Shown one piece after another: positions 53,180-62,731 of a stretch of 64,000 nucleotides of DNA. Each line of letters opens with the position of its first letter. The first letter of the stretch is position 1. Source of the stretch: Spartinivicinus marinus (GTDB lineage Bacteria > Pseudomonadota > Gammaproteobacteria > Pseudomonadales > Zooshikellaceae); the NCBI RefSeq assembly GCF_026309355.1, contig NZ_JAPJZK010000001.1, positions 6,158,501-6,222,500 of the forward strand, written 5' to 3'. A program made the translations under genes and the position numbers. Below the pieces are notes generated by a model that saw only the letters and a program-made list of their open reading frames with translations, was not told where the DNA came from and ran no database searches.

Positions 53180-55192
53180 TTATCTTAAGTTGATTATTGT
53201 TTGGGTAATGGTATCTTCAGTTTGGATGGTTTTTGCATTAGCCTGATAATTTCGCTGAGCAATAATTAAATTCACCAGCTCTTCTGCCACATCTACATTT
53301 GACTCTTCTAAAGAACCAGACTCCACTGAGCCTAACACCCCAGTTCCTGGTGCACCTACCACCGGCTCTCCAGAGTCTATTGATTCTATCCAAGCGGTTT
53401 TTCCTATCGGTGTTAACCCCTGCGGATTAACAAAATTAGCCATAGCTAACTGGCCTAAAATTGAATTTTGTCCATTGGTGTAACGGGCAAATAAAATACC
53501 TTCCTGACTAACATCTAAATCCGTCAGCCGCCCTACTCCAAAACCATTTTGGGTTAAACTATCAACCGCAAATGGGCTCCCAAATTGGGTAGAATTTGCA
53601 ATATCAATAACAAAATTAGAACTGGTTGGCGGCTCAGGTAATGGCAATACATCACCACCAGCCGAAATATTAACGGGCTGCAGTGCATTAATAGGATCTC
53701 CATTCGTATCAAGCGGGACCCAGTTAGTAATGACAATGGGATTGGTAGTGACTAAACCACCCTCCCGATCAAATTGCACCGAAAACCTTGATCGTGTTGC
53801 CGCACCTCCTGGCACAATAGGGTCACCCACATCTTGACCATCAATCAATATATACATACTCCAGTCACTGACATTAGGCGTTGATGTCATCTCAGGTTCT
53901 TTCACAAAATACGAAGTCAGGTTATGAGGATTACCTAAGCTGTCGAATATTTGTACTTGAGTAGCGTGATTATAGGTTGACTGATCATTGGGATTAAAAT
54001 CATTTTCAACAAAAGGCGAATAAGTCAATGGCAAGTTAAAAATATTAGAAATGGTTGCGGGTAATGTGGGTGCCGCTATTTGAACATTTTCCTCTAATTG
54101 AAAGGATAATTCACCGCCCACGGTGACAGTATTTCCATCCGTCACATTGACAGCTGCCCCCGCGTTGGTAAAGCTGGTGGTGGTCGCCCCCTGAACAGGA
54201 ATTCCCGCGCCTACCCCAGTATTATTAATAGCAATTCGAATATCATCCCCAGTATTATTAAATATTCGAATTTCATTGGGTGCTGCTGCATCAATCGCTG
54301 CACTCACTCCCGTTAAGTTAGAAATAGCTGTAGCCAGTTCATTAACATTATTCACCGTGGTTAAACTCACTGCCTGACCATTGATACTAAGTGATGATCC
54401 TGCTACAGCAGCCCCCCCTAACGGCAAAGTGGTCACATCGACTTTTGCTCTGGCATTTGCACTAGCACTGATTATCCCATTATTAGAGCCTAATTGTGCA
54501 ATCTCAGCGGCAATCGCCCCAGCAGATAAATTCGCTACACTTGGCACCGCTAAAGTCGCCAAAGTAGTTGCCGGGGTTTGCGACACATTTTGTAAAAGAA
54601 AACTACCTGCCGTATAGCCGTTATTAATACCTGCTTGGGCATTGGCAATAAGCACAGCATTGGCCTGTGAGGAACTGCCTCGCGTGGCTAATACTGTTTC
54701 TCTCGAATCAACATTAAAACTAATGTCAACATTACTGGTTAACCGCGGGTCTTGAAATTGTTCACCGACTTGTAAATCTGACAACACCCCAGGCACAATG
54801 GCTCCAGTTGCATCAGCAATAAATCCTTGTAAAAAATCACCCGTATTGGTTACGATCTGCCCATCTCTATTAACGCCAAAAATGCCTTGTCGTGTGTAAT
54901 TGACACCATCAGACGCCCGCGTAATAAAAAAACCAGTGCCATTGATTGATAAGTCTAAGTTACGCTCAGTAGGTTTAAGGTTACCCTGGCTAAACTGCTG
55001 TGCAACCGCTTGTACAATAACACCATTGCCCGCTTGACTGGCACTACCACCAAACGAACGTGAAAATAAATCATGAAACTCAGCCCTTGAGTTTTTAAAA
55101 CCAATTGTACTCCCATTTGCTATGTTATTGCCTATTGCATCCAAATCAATCGTGGCTGCTTTTAAACCGCTTAAGCCAGTATTAAATCCCAT
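53180..55192 (-). CDS. flgE: Flagellar hook protein FlgE, enlarged
   Basis: The hook subunit. Start MGFNTGLSGLKAATIDLDAI with GNNIANGSTIGFKNSRAEFH, and end NVDVAEELVNLIIAQRNYQA with NAKTIQTEDTITQTIINLR. At 670 residues it is longer than the 400-460 of many hooks; residues about 180-340 form an extra Ala/Asn/Thr-rich domain with a flagellin-IN-like unit (LSINGQAVSLTTVNNVNELA). A terminator follows. A 14-base copy of the 5' word of the leader element (TCACAGCGAAGGAT) overlaps its 3' flank at 53162. Confidence 0.95.
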   Translation of the reverse strand: MGFNTGLSGLKAATIDLDAIGNNIANGSTIGFKNSRAEFHDLFSRSFGGSASQAGNGVIVQAVAQQFSQGNLKPTERNLDLSINGTGFFITRASDGVNYTRQGIFGVNRDGQIVTNTGDFLQGFIADATGAIVPGVLSDLQVGEQFQDPRLTSNVDISFNVDSRETVLATRGSSSQANAVLIANAQAGINNGYTAGSFLLQNVSQTPATTLATLAVPSVANLSAGAIAAEIAQLGSNNGIISASANARAKVDVTTLPLGGAAVAGSSLSINGQAVSLTTVNNVNELATAISNLTGVSAAIDAAAPNEIRIFNNTGDDIRIAINNTGVGAGIPVQGATTTSFTNAGAAVNVTDGNTVTVGGELSFQLEENVQIAAPTLPATISNIFNLPLTYSPFVENDFNPNDQSTYNHATQVQIFDSLGNPHNLTSYFVKEPEMTSTPNVSDWSMYILIDGQDVGDPIVPGGAATRSRFSVQFDREGGLVTTNPIVITNWVPLDTNGDPINALQPVNISAGGDVLPLPEPPTSSNFVIDIANSTQFGSPFAVDSLTQNGFGVGRLTDLDVSQEGILFARYTNGQNSILGQLAMANFVNPQGLTPIGKTAWIESIDSGEPVVGAPGTGVLGSVESGSLEESNVDVAEELVNLIIAQRNYQANAKTIQTEDTITQTIINLR

Positions 55193-55363
55193 ACGACTAT
55201 CCTCTCAGCATAACTGACTGCTACAGGTATGATCTCAAATGAGATACTTCCCTGAAATAGATACTACACTTGCTGTACTACATTGATTGCTATACCGTAC
55301 ACTGCGGGTATATTCATGAAGCTCTGGTTTTTACCTAATAAATGAGGACACCTCTAATAATTG

Positions 55364-56062
55364 TTATTGAATCCGTTTCACTTCATTGAGTCTCACCTCT
55401 CCTTGTACTCCTTCAACATTTAATAGCACATTATTTAAGCCACCCAAGGTAACACTATTAACATTCGCTCCTAACAAGGTATTTAGTGGCACTTGTTTTC
55501 CATCAATCTGGGTATACGCTTTAAAGCGGTATTTTCCTGCAGGCTGAGCTTGGTTATTATTATCTTTTCCATCCCAGCTAATATCTAGCTCACCTGCCAG
55601 CTGCTTACCTAAATTCATTTGTTTTATGGGCTGATTACTACTACTGCTGTATATTTCAACGAATAAATTATTAATCGGTTGTGGTATATCAATCACCCCA
55701 ACTACTTTTCCTCCCGCTTCCAAATCACTGAAGGAGGTGGGTACCAATACTTTTCGTCCCACTAATGCTGAGGCCTGCAATGCCTGGCTGGAGTTAAATG
55801 CACTCGCCATTGACTCAACGGTTTGATTCAGATTTGTTATCCCTTCAACCGAACTGAATTGAGCCAGTTGGGCAACAAACTCTTCATTTTTTTGTGGATT
55901 CAATGGATCCTGATGCTTCATTTGGGTAATCATCAACTCTAAAAACTGATTCTTACCTAACTCCGTATTGGCATCATTTTGCTTCGGTTGCTGCAGTTTA
56001 TATTTTTCTATAACTGCATTAGTCGCATTAGTGTTACTATTATTTGTTATTGGCGTGCTCAT
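55364..56062 (-). CDS. flgD: Hook-cap / hook assembly protein FlgD
   Basis: FlgD caps the growing hook. The N-terminal part has LGKNQFLELMITQMKHQDPL with NPQKNEEFVAQLAQFSSVEG, the family signature. The rest is an Ig-like or TUDOR-like domain (GELDISWDGKDNNNQAQPAG). 232 residues is typical. It lies between flgC and flgE with gaps of 68 and 171 bases. Confidence 0.95.
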   Translation of the reverse strand: MSTPITNNSNTNATNAVIEKYKLQQPKQNDANTELGKNQFLELMITQMKHQDPLNPQKNEEFVAQLAQFSSVEGITNLNQTVESMASAFNSSQALQASALVGRKVLVPTSFSDLEAGGKVVGVIDIPQPINNLFVEIYSSSSNQPIKQMNLGKQLAGELDISWDGKDNNNQAQPAGKYRFKAYTQIDGKQVPLNTLLGANVNSVTLGGLNNVLLNVEGVQGEVRLNEVKRIQ

Positions 56063-56130
56063 TGGAACACCTCACAGAACCTTCAATCAACAAAAGTACA
56101 ATGCATACCAGCAATTGACTATTGCTACCC

Positions 56131-56577
56131 TTACTGCCCTAATGTCAGCACTTTCTGTAGCATTGTTTTTGCCGTATTCATAATTTCCACATTCGTTTGA
56201 AATGAGCGAGAGGCTGAAATCATATCGGTCATTTGCTCTACCACATTAATATTTGGGTAAAAAACATATCCTTCATTATTTGCCATCGGGTGATCCGGTT
56301 CATAACGCCTTTGTAAAGGCGCTTTACTTTCCACAATGGCTTTTACCATAACCCCTTTTTCAGGTTGCGGTTGTTGTTCATGCAAAAACTGATTAAAAGA
56401 GAGATCCTGTTGTGCTGGACTGATAGCAGTAAATACGGGGTACCGAGCGCGATAGGTTTTATCAATACTACTGCTCGCTGTTTCAGCATTAGCAATATTG
56501 CTAGCCACTGTATTCAGTCGAACCGACTGGGCCGACATCCCCGACCCAGAAATATTAAACACATTGACTAAAGCCAT
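56131..56577 (-). CDS. flgC: Proximal rod protein FlgC
   Basis: A rod subunit: NVFNISGSGMSAQSVRLNTV, ASNIANAETASSS, then PDHPMANNEGYVFYPNINVV, EQMTDMISASRSFQTNVEIM. 148 residues is normal. It begins 2 bases after flgB, consistent with coupled translation. Confidence 0.96.
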   Translation of the reverse strand: MALVNVFNISGSGMSAQSVRLNTVASNIANAETASSSIDKTYRARYPVFTAISPAQQDLSFNQFLHEQQPQPEKGVMVKAIVESKAPLQRRYEPDHPMANNEGYVFYPNINVVEQMTDMISASRSFQTNVEIMNTAKTMLQKVLTLGQ

Positions 56578-56579
56578 TG

Positions 56580-56987
56580 TTATTGCCCCTTAATTGCTTT
56601 GATTAAACCTTTAAACTTGCTGTTTAAAAACTCAAAGCTACTTTGATAATCCATTGCATTCCGAGCATAAATGGCATACTCCTGTTGGGTATCAACTGTA
56701 TTACCATCAATGGCAGGCTGAATTGGAATACGATATAACAAATCTGCATCCTGTTTCTGCGATAAGCCGACTAAATGGTCTTGATGCGTTTGCTGCAACG
56801 GCAATTTATTGCCAGATTGTTGTGCCTCATTAACCCGATTCAATACCTGTTTAAAATCAATATCACGGGCTTTAAAACCAGGGGTATCGCTATTAACTAA
56901 ATTATCAGCCAATAACTCTGCCCGCTTTCCTCTTAATAATAATGCTTGAGGATGAATCCCTAATGCCTGATCAAAATTAATAGCCAT
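56580..56987 (-). CDS. flgB: Proximal rod protein FlgB
   Basis: First rod gene and first of the flg run. MAINFDQALGIHPQALLLRG, KRAELLADNLVNSDTPGFKA and end NAMDYQSSFEFLNSKFKGLI are diagnostic. The ATG at 56985-56987 matches the usual family start; a GTG five codons upstream is in frame. Upstream is a good sigma-54 promoter (57044-57058) and a possible activator box. Confidence 0.95.
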   Translation of the reverse strand: MAINFDQALGIHPQALLLRGKRAELLADNLVNSDTPGFKARDIDFKQVLNRVNEAQQSGNKLPLQQTHQDHLVGLSQKQDADLLYRIPIQPAIDGNTVDTQQEYAIYARNAMDYQSSFEFLNSKFKGLIKAIKGQ

Positions 56988-57043
56988 TTGCTCAATTACC
57001 ACTTGCTAGATAGGAGGCAGTCATTGTTATTGACAATTTCAGA

Positions 57044-57058
57044 GCAATGCCTATGCCA
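57044..57058 (-). promoter_or_regulatory. Sigma-54 promoter of the flgB operon
   Basis: On the minus strand TGGCATAGGCATTGC fits TGGCAC-N5-TTGC with one change; GG and GC are ten bases apart. It lies about 57 bases before the flgB ATG and is the best sigma-54 site I found in the window. Confidence 0.8.
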
Positions 57059-57112
57059 GAAATAAATAATAATAAATACAACAACTTAGATAACAATGCC
57101 AGGAGGCAATCC

Positions 57113-57126
57113 GGCAATCTCGTGCC
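57113..57126. promoter_or_regulatory. Candidate activator box of flgB (GGCA-N6-TGCC)
   Basis: GGCAATCTCGTGCC has the same half-sites and spacing as the fla4 and fla5 boxes and lies about 56 bases upstream of the -24 element. A second palindrome TGCC-AGGA-GGCA is next to it at 57098-57109. Confidence 0.45.
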
Positions 57127-57212
57127 ACACTACATTAGCCTGAATTATTCGGGTTAGCCCTATTGGTAACCTGAGCATGAACCAAAAGAAAAAGCTGTAG
57201 CACTAAATGGAC

Positions 57213-57241
57213 AACAACAGTAGCAGACCACTACTGTTGTT
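57213..57241 (-). terminator. Hairpin after the chemoreceptor gene
   Basis: AACAACAGTAG pairs with CTACTGTTGTT over 11 bp around a seven-base loop, about 50 bases beyond the chemoreceptor stop. It is AT-rich and has no strong T-run, so termination is plausible but not certain. Confidence 0.5.
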
Positions 57242-57290
57242 TACGAAATAGAGTGATTACTGTTTTACTGTTTTAAGAGGAAGTTATCGC

Positions 57291-58406
57291 TTAATGATGA
57301 AAACCGTGGTTGTCATCCGATGAACGCATTGCTGATTCCAGATCACTTAAACAATCGACGACTTTAACACTGGCAGATTCCATTGACTCTAAATGTTTTA
57401 ACACTTCTCTATGCTTACCTGCTAATTGTGCCTCAATTGCCTGAATACCACTGACATGCAACATCTTATGTGGTTCTTCCAAGTGACGATAAGCCATTAA
57501 GTTTTGATAATGCTTACCCTCACCATGATAATACCAATCACCCAGCCGACAATGGGCATGGTCAGGTATTGCCCCTTCCTGCACAGGCAACTGATGAATT
57601 AAATGACGATAAATAGATACTTTCCATGCAACATGATCTAGCTTCATGGTTTGAACAAAACTGGTGTTGGCTGATTCCTCGATAATACCTTGCATTTGCC
57701 GGGACATATTCAACACTTCATTCACAGTATTACCTATGTCAGCGGTTTCCTGGTTCACTGCTGTTGTCGCTTCTACCATTTTTTGAATTTGAGATGTGCT
57801 AACTTGAGTACCTTGCACCACTGTATCCACTAATGTGGAAATTTCATCGCTCGCTTCTCCTGCCTTTTGAGCTAAGTTACGGACCTCATCTGCCACCACC
57901 GCAAATCCCCTACCGGTTTCCCCAGCACGGGCAGCCTCGATGGCAGCATTTAACGCCAACAAGTTGGTTTGCTCAGAAATATCACGGATGACGCCAACAA
58001 ACTGGGTGATTTGTGAGGCGACTTTTTCTAGATTCTGGACACTGTCAGCACTGTCGGTTGCAACTTCACTAATACCATTGACACGATTACTTAATGCCTC
58101 GAGTAATTTACCTGTATTGATAAATAATTCATCTGCATCCATTAGGTTGCCTTTTTCACCCTGTAACTGCTGTGCAGCACTGGCTAGCCCTTCTCGAATG
58201 TTTTGAATCATTTGCTCGCCATAGAAAAAGGTATTAATTAATTGCTTAAGATTTTCTGCACCACCTTTCGCTTCCCTTATTAAATCATCTTTACCATGCT
58301 CAGCCTCGTAAACGTTTTTTTCCAACTCAGCAACCTTATCTCGTAGCTGTTTATTTTCTTGCTCCAAATTAAAACACTGCTGCTTATATTTATTAGATCC
58401 AAACAT
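57291..58406 (-). CDS. Soluble methyl-accepting chemoreceptor with CZB domain
   Basis: There is no membrane segment. A coiled coil (residues 5-45) precedes a short MCP signalling hairpin with the tip [42 protein letters not shown]-terminal CZB zinc-binding domain (about 255-355) has [20 protein letters not shown] and LEEPHKMLH carrying the His/Cys ligands. CZB receptors sense zinc or hypochlorous acid in relatives. It would act in the cytoplasm on the CheA/CheW array. It stands alone between flgB and a small unknown gene. Confidence 0.92.
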   Translation of the reverse strand: MFGSNKYKQQCFNLEQENKQLRDKVAELEKNVYEAEHGKDDLIREAKGGAENLKQLINTFFYGEQMIQNIREGLASAAQQLQGEKGNLMDADELFINTGKLLEALSNRVNGISEVATDSADSVQNLEKVASQITQFVGVIRDISEQTNLLALNAAIEAARAGETGRGFAVVADEVRNLAQKAGEASDEISTLVDTVVQGTQVSTSQIQKMVEATTAVNQETADIGNTVNEVLNMSRQMQGIIEESANTSFVQTMKLDHVAWKVSIYRHLIHQLPVQEGAIPDHAHCRLGDWYYHGEGKHYQNLMAYRHLEEPHKMLHVSGIQAIEAQLAGKHREVLKHLESMESASVKVVDCLSDLESAMRSSDDNHGFHH

Positions 58407-58587
58407 AACAGAGCCTTTGTTTAAAACTGAAATAATCTAAAGAGACTGAAACCTTTCTTAATAGTGAAGCATAGAAGGTAATTGTCGCTTTTGTTAACTA
58501 TTTATGGCTATTAAATTATGGCGATTAAATTTCTTAAGCTAATCAGCTTCCACCTAAAGAAATACCTATCCTGCTCACTTCTGCTGT

Positions 58588-58977
58588 TTACACTCTTTCA
58601 TCAATCAATCTGGACGTATTATCAACGGGTAGCGATGACTGCTGAAAGCGTTGCAATAATTGCTGTTGTTGTTCAGTAATAGCAATATTATTGTTAGGTC
58701 TATCTGCTGGTATTAGGGCCTGACTTTGCCTATTTTGCTGATTAGCTGTTGATTGTAGCTGGGTAGCAGTTGCTTCACGATTAGCAGGTACCACCTGAGT
58801 AGAGGCTATTTCAGTCGTGGTATGGTTAGACGCTGGATTAGCATTGAGAGTTGAAGGGCTTCGATCTAGCTCACCATTAACTAAGCTATTATTCGTATTG
58901 GCTTGATCAGGTGTACGACTCACCACCGGTAGTTGTATCGGCAATTGAGAAAAGCCACCTATACCATTGATCGGCAT
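58588..58977 (-). CDS. Hypothetical Gln/Asn/Thr-rich protein, 129 aa
   Basis: Starts MPINGIGGFSQLPIQLPVVS and is low-complexity throughout, with ITEQQQQLLQRFQQSSLPVD near the end. The ATG at 58977 has GGAGAG just upstream; a GTG four codons earlier overlaps that site. I do not recognise a family. The disordered composition and place next to flg genes recall small flagellar export or regulatory proteins, but it does not show the FlgM C-terminal pattern. The function is unknown. Confidence 0.5.
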   Translation of the reverse strand: MPINGIGGFSQLPIQLPVVSRTPDQANTNNSLVNGELDRSPSTLNANPASNHTTTEIASTQVVPANREATATQLQSTANQQNRQSQALIPADRPNNNIAITEQQQQLLQRFQQSSLPVDNTSRLIDERV

Positions 58978-59065
58978 TGAGCTCTCCACCCTGTGTATGG
59001 AAATGATTTGCTACATACAAGTTAAACCAGTTTAGTGATTTTCTCCACTTTGAATGGGACGTAAG

Positions 59066-61246
59066 TTATCTTAACGTTAGTTTTTGTACTACCTGCCGCA
59101 TTTGTTTAATCAGAGGCTGTTTGGCTAATCCAGTTAAATTCCGTAAGCGCTCCCAGCTATATTGCTGCATTACTTTTTTTATCCATAAATGTTGTTCTGA
59201 CTCTGTCAACTGCAACCATTGTTTAGGATGCTGTTGAATTTGCACTTGCAGCCAATTTCTTAACGGCACAATACAAGTTTCATATTGCCGATTACCAAAA
59301 CCAAATGCATACACATCTTGTTGATCTTGCTCTGATAGTTCTATGTTATTCTGTTGATGACTACTTAAAATGGCAGTCACGATTTTATCATCCAAGCCTG
59401 GCCACAACTCAGCTAATTGTGAAATAAAATGATGGTGAAACCGAGAACTCATTTCAAGCACTTGTTTCGTCGCTTCAACCGAAACAGGTTTTGCCATTAT
59501 TAAGGCATAACAGCCACTGCTCACTTCCCTAGTAATACCCAATCTGAGTGGTAAAAAACCTAATGACTGCCAAAAACCCTGCAACTGTAATGTAACACCA
59601 TAAGCAACTGCTAGATAATCTTGTTCCGCTTTTACTTCATGATAAATATGATCAATTAACTGTCGCCCCACCCCTTGCCCCTGAATGGCAGGATGGACTG
59701 CTATACGGATAATTCTGACACAACGTAGCCTTGCTACTTGTTGATAACCACCATGAGCGACCAACGTTTGTGGTACTAAGTGCCCTTTAGGACGCCGTTT
59801 AGCTAAATAAATCGCATGGGTTAAATCCTCGTCTAGGGCACCTTCAAGCGCAGTTAAGCTGGCAGCAACGACTTCGCCATGATAAAACCCGAGCCAAATC
59901 TGTAAATTGGGGCCATCCAATAAGTGTCTTAAGTCGCCTGGTGTAGTACGATAATGAGCCATTATCAGCAACCCAAATAAACGCCTCAATAATTGTGGCT
60001 GTTGCACCAACATCTCAGGCGATATTTTTTTAAATATCAGATCTTTAGCCGTAAAATTAATTAATTGCTCATCTGCAACAGGCTCTGCATCCAGTAACAA
60101 CGCATCAAAACAAAAATTTTCTAATGGGTCATTTGACTGCCAGCGAATCGGCTGAGTTAAGCTCAATGCTCGCCATTGCGGTCTAATGCAGGTTAACATA
60201 GGCTGAAAACGAATGGTAAATCCCCGCCCTGTTCCTTCATAGCCATGCACTGTGGTGGCAAATACAATACGAGTGTAGTGTTCTGTCCAACGGTTTAATA
60301 AGTTGGGAGGAATTGCGGCAGCTTCATCAATGAATAGTACATCAGCTGGTGTCATTTCATCACTGAGATTATCAGGCGTCACATAATGCAGCCAACTATT
60401 GGTATGAGCATCGCTATAAATCAATTTAGGTTGTAATGGCCAGTCAATCGTTAAATAGGTTGCCGCATGACTAAATAATGTATGCACAGCTTCAAAATTA
60501 GGGGCTGTCACTAAAATACGCTTGCCTTGTTGCAACAATTTCCCAGCGGCAATACCCAGTGCAGCTGATTTTCCTCGCCCTCGATCCGCTGTAATAACCA
60601 ACGGGCGTTTACGATGTCCTGTCGCGACTTTTATTATACCTGCAACAGCTTCTGCTTGATCTTGGGTAATACAACCATCTGCTGTAACAGCATCACCTAC
60701 CCTCACTGCTGGCTGCAAGCTGGAGTCTACCTCAACGGTTGGCAGTGATTGATCTTGCTGCCATGTTATAAACAACGAACGTGGTTTATGAATTGCTGCT
60801 ACCAGCCACTTTAAAAAAGCGCCTTGTACTGAATCTGCAGTATAAGGCAATACGGTCAACTGATGATATTCTGGGTCATTAAATTCAGCCCAGGTGGCTA
60901 ATGGTGGCGTCAATAAAAGTAACAGACCACCGCCAGCTAAAGTACCAGTCATCGCTGCAAAATGATCCGGGTTAAAGCCTGTGAATGCATCATAAACCAA
61001 AAGCTGGCTTTCTCGACCTAAACACTCTCGTACCTGCTGTGGTGCGATAACAGTGATGCCCTGATGTCGCAAATTATCAGTGGTCACCCAATAACCAGAA
61101 GTGACTGGCCCCAGCAAAGTAACCAAATGACTCGCCTGTTGTTGAGTCCATGCTTGCTCTCCAGCAATCACTATAGTGGCACGATGCCTACTGACAGTCG
61201 CCTGTTGCTTAATAACGGCCAACCAATGACTAAGTTGCTGTTGCAA
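59066..61246 (-). CDS. tmcA: tRNA(Met) cytidine acetyltransferase TmcA
   Basis: TmcA makes N4-acetylcytidine at the wobble base of elongator tRNA-Met using acetyl-CoA and ATP. A RecD-like helicase domain carries Walker A DRGRGKSAAL at residues 221-230 and Walker B VLFIDEAAAIPP near 310. A GNAT domain follows with IRIAVHPAIQGQGVGRQLID near 510-530. A C-terminal tRNA-binding tail ends the protein. 726 residues is slightly longer than E. coli TmcA (671). It is a housekeeping gene bordering the flagellar locus. Confidence 0.94.
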   Translation of the reverse strand: MQQQLSHWLAVIKQQATVSRHRATIVIAGEQAWTQQQASHLVTLLGPVTSGYWVTTDNLRHQGITVIAPQQVRECLGRESQLLVYDAFTGFNPDHFAAMTGTLAGGGLLLLLTPPLATWAEFNDPEYHQLTVLPYTADSVQGAFLKWLVAAIHKPRSLFITWQQDQSLPTVEVDSSLQPAVRVGDAVTADGCITQDQAEAVAGIIKVATGHRKRPLVITADRGRGKSAALGIAAGKLLQQGKRILVTAPNFEAVHTLFSHAATYLTIDWPLQPKLIYSDAHTNSWLHYVTPDNLSDEMTPADVLFIDEAAAIPPNLLNRWTEHYTRIVFATTVHGYEGTGRGFTIRFQPMLTCIRPQWRALSLTQPIRWQSNDPLENFCFDALLLDAEPVADEQLINFTAKDLIFKKISPEMLVQQPQLLRRLFGLLIMAHYRTTPGDLRHLLDGPNLQIWLGFYHGEVVAASLTALEGALDEDLTHAIYLAKRRPKGHLVPQTLVAHGGYQQVARLRCVRIIRIAVHPAIQGQGVGRQLIDHIYHEVKAEQDYLAVAYGVTLQLQGFWQSLGFLPLRLGITREVSSGCYALIMAKPVSVEATKQVLEMSSRFHHHFISQLAELWPGLDDKIVTAILSSHQQNNIELSEQDQQDVYAFGFGNRQYETCIVPLRNWLQVQIQQHPKQWLQLTESEQHLWIKKVMQQYSWERLRNLTGLAKQPLIKQMRQVVQKLTLR

Positions 61247-61370
61247 AAAAACACCTCACCTGACTTCTGGTTATCTACTTTCGTGGCATTATGTTATTAA
61301 TACTATATTTAAGCTGTAGGGGCTGCTCACACTTGTTCGAAGGTACTATTTCAAGCAAGCCTCAACGAAC

Positions 61371-61919
61371 CTAATCGAATACTACGCTTTCTAGTAACTT
61401 TTCCACTACTCCAACAGGCGTATCTGCAACAAGTAAACGATTAAAGTCTTTTTCTGCAATCAGCTGGTTAGCTACACCTTCCTCTAAAAAAGTCAGTAAG
61501 TGATTGTAATAGCCATGATGATTAAGAATGGCTATGGGTTTATTATGCAAGCCTACTTGGGCCCAGGTTAATACTTCAAACAACTCATCAAGGGTACCCA
61601 GGCCACCGGGTAAAACCAAAAAACAATCTGCCAGGCTGGCCATTTTTTCTTTTCTGGTTGCCAGGCTGCTAACTTCAAACAGCTCAGTTAATCCAGCGTG
61701 TGCCCTTTCTCTAGCCACCAACAAGCTTGGCATAACACCAATTACTTCACCTTTTAGTGCTAATACATGATCAGCCAAGATTCCCATCAACCCATCATTA
61801 GCACCACCATAGACCACACCTACTTTGTTTTTTATTAACGCTATTGCCAGCTGCTGAACCATGGTAGGCAAACTAGGATCAAGTCCTGACCTTGATGCAC
61901 AAAAAATATTAACCCGCAT
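61371..61919 (-). CDS. LOG-family (TIGR00730) nucleotide phosphoribohydrolase
   Basis: A Rossmann-fold enzyme of the lysine-decarboxylase-like LOG group that releases the base from nucleoside 5'-monophosphates, as in cytokinin activation. The signature PGGLGTLDELFEVLTW (PGGxGTxxE) lies near residues 104-119, and VYGGANDGLMGILADHVLAL near 36-55 binds the phosphate. 182 residues is the normal length. The stop is about 120 bases beyond the start of tmcA on the same strand; no operon partner is clear. Confidence 0.9.
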   Translation of the reverse strand: MRVNIFCASRSGLDPSLPTMVQQLAIALIKNKVGVVYGGANDGLMGILADHVLALKGEVIGVMPSLLVARERAHAGLTELFEVSSLATRKEKMASLADCFLVLPGGLGTLDELFEVLTWAQVGLHNKPIAILNHHGYYNHLLTFLEEGVANQLIAEKDFNRLLVADTPVGVVEKLLESVVFD

Positions 61920-62137
61920 TCATAACCTCACTATACCCTGGTTGGACAAACTCTACGCTAACCGTTTTTGAGCTTAAAAGTTGTACAACAGGAGGGTGTA
62001 TTCAACTAGTAAACTATTCAATTATTCAACAACAGTCTTAAAGTATGCTATTTTATTGGCTATTATTGGAACATTTTTACTAAAATCAACTACCCTAAAT
62101 ACTGAAGTAGTATTTTTCTTATACTTATAATAGCGCT

Positions 62138-62560
62138 ATGAAAAAGCATATAACTTTTCTACTTGCCATACTCATTACGTTTGGACAAGAAACAATCTAC
62201 TTTCAGAGTAAAGCTCAAGCGGCTTCCCGATCGAGCCTTTCTATCTGGGACATTGACCGTTCCCACATACTAAAGTGGACACTTTGGAGCTTCAACAGTG
62301 ATTTTCAAATTACCGTGGTCAATGATCAAGCTGAACGGTGGGTTCAAACGGGGTTTAGTGGTTTTGCTGAAGGGGAATATCGTCGTATATCTCATCCGAC
62401 TCTAGGGTATATTGGATTTGTTGCGGGTAGCACCTACACCAGCCGAATGGGACTCCCCTGCCGTAATTATGTCATTAGAGTAGAAGCCAGCCAGGATGCT
62501 TTCCCTGCCATGGCTTGCTATCAACATAATAGCTGGCAATATACTCGCTCTGTTTTTTAA
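62138..62560 (+). CDS. Small secreted protein, 17-kDa-antigen-like C-terminus
   Basis: A signal peptide (MKKHITFLLAILITFGQETI and following, cleaved near AQA at residues 28-30) precedes about 110 residues. The end GLPCRNYVIRVEASQDAFPA, MACYQHNSWQY recalls the PCREY...ACRQPDGSWQ pattern of bacterial 17-kDa surface antigens, with both cysteines kept. The similarity is short, so the family call is tentative. It would act in the periplasm or outer membrane. It is alone on the plus strand. Confidence 0.6.
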   Translation: MKKHITFLLAILITFGQETIYFQSKAQAASRSSLSIWDIDRSHILKWTLWSFNSDFQITVVNDQAERWVQTGFSGFAEGEYRRISHPTLGYIGFVAGSTYTSRMGLPCRNYVIRVEASQDAFPAMACYQHNSWQYTRSVF

Positions 62561-62573
62561 ATCAACTGGCCCT

Positions 62574-62629
62574 AATTACCTCTCAGAATCTGGAGGTAAT
62601 TGAGTAGGCCAGCATTGATTGCTTGGCCT
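62574..62629 (+). repeat. Two tandem hairpins after the secreted protein gene
   Basis: AATTACCTC pairs with GAGGTAATT (62574-62601), then AGGCCA-GCA with TGC-TGGCCT (62606-62629). They lie 14 bases beyond the stop codon and may end or protect the transcript; there is no T-run. Confidence 0.45.
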
Positions 62630-62731
62630 TAGCCTATCACGCCGTCAATACCCTTAGTTGCTATACTGTTAGCAGCTCAGCTTAATAACTGGACTTTTCA
62701 AAACAAACTTAAGCGTGTTGGGGCTCGTAAG

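Noticed and set aside
57114-57127. TGGCACGAGATTGC on the minus strand as a second flgB sigma-54 promoter.
   Set aside because: The spacing between GG and GC is nine bases instead of ten. The same bases are better explained as the GGCA-N6-TGCC box.
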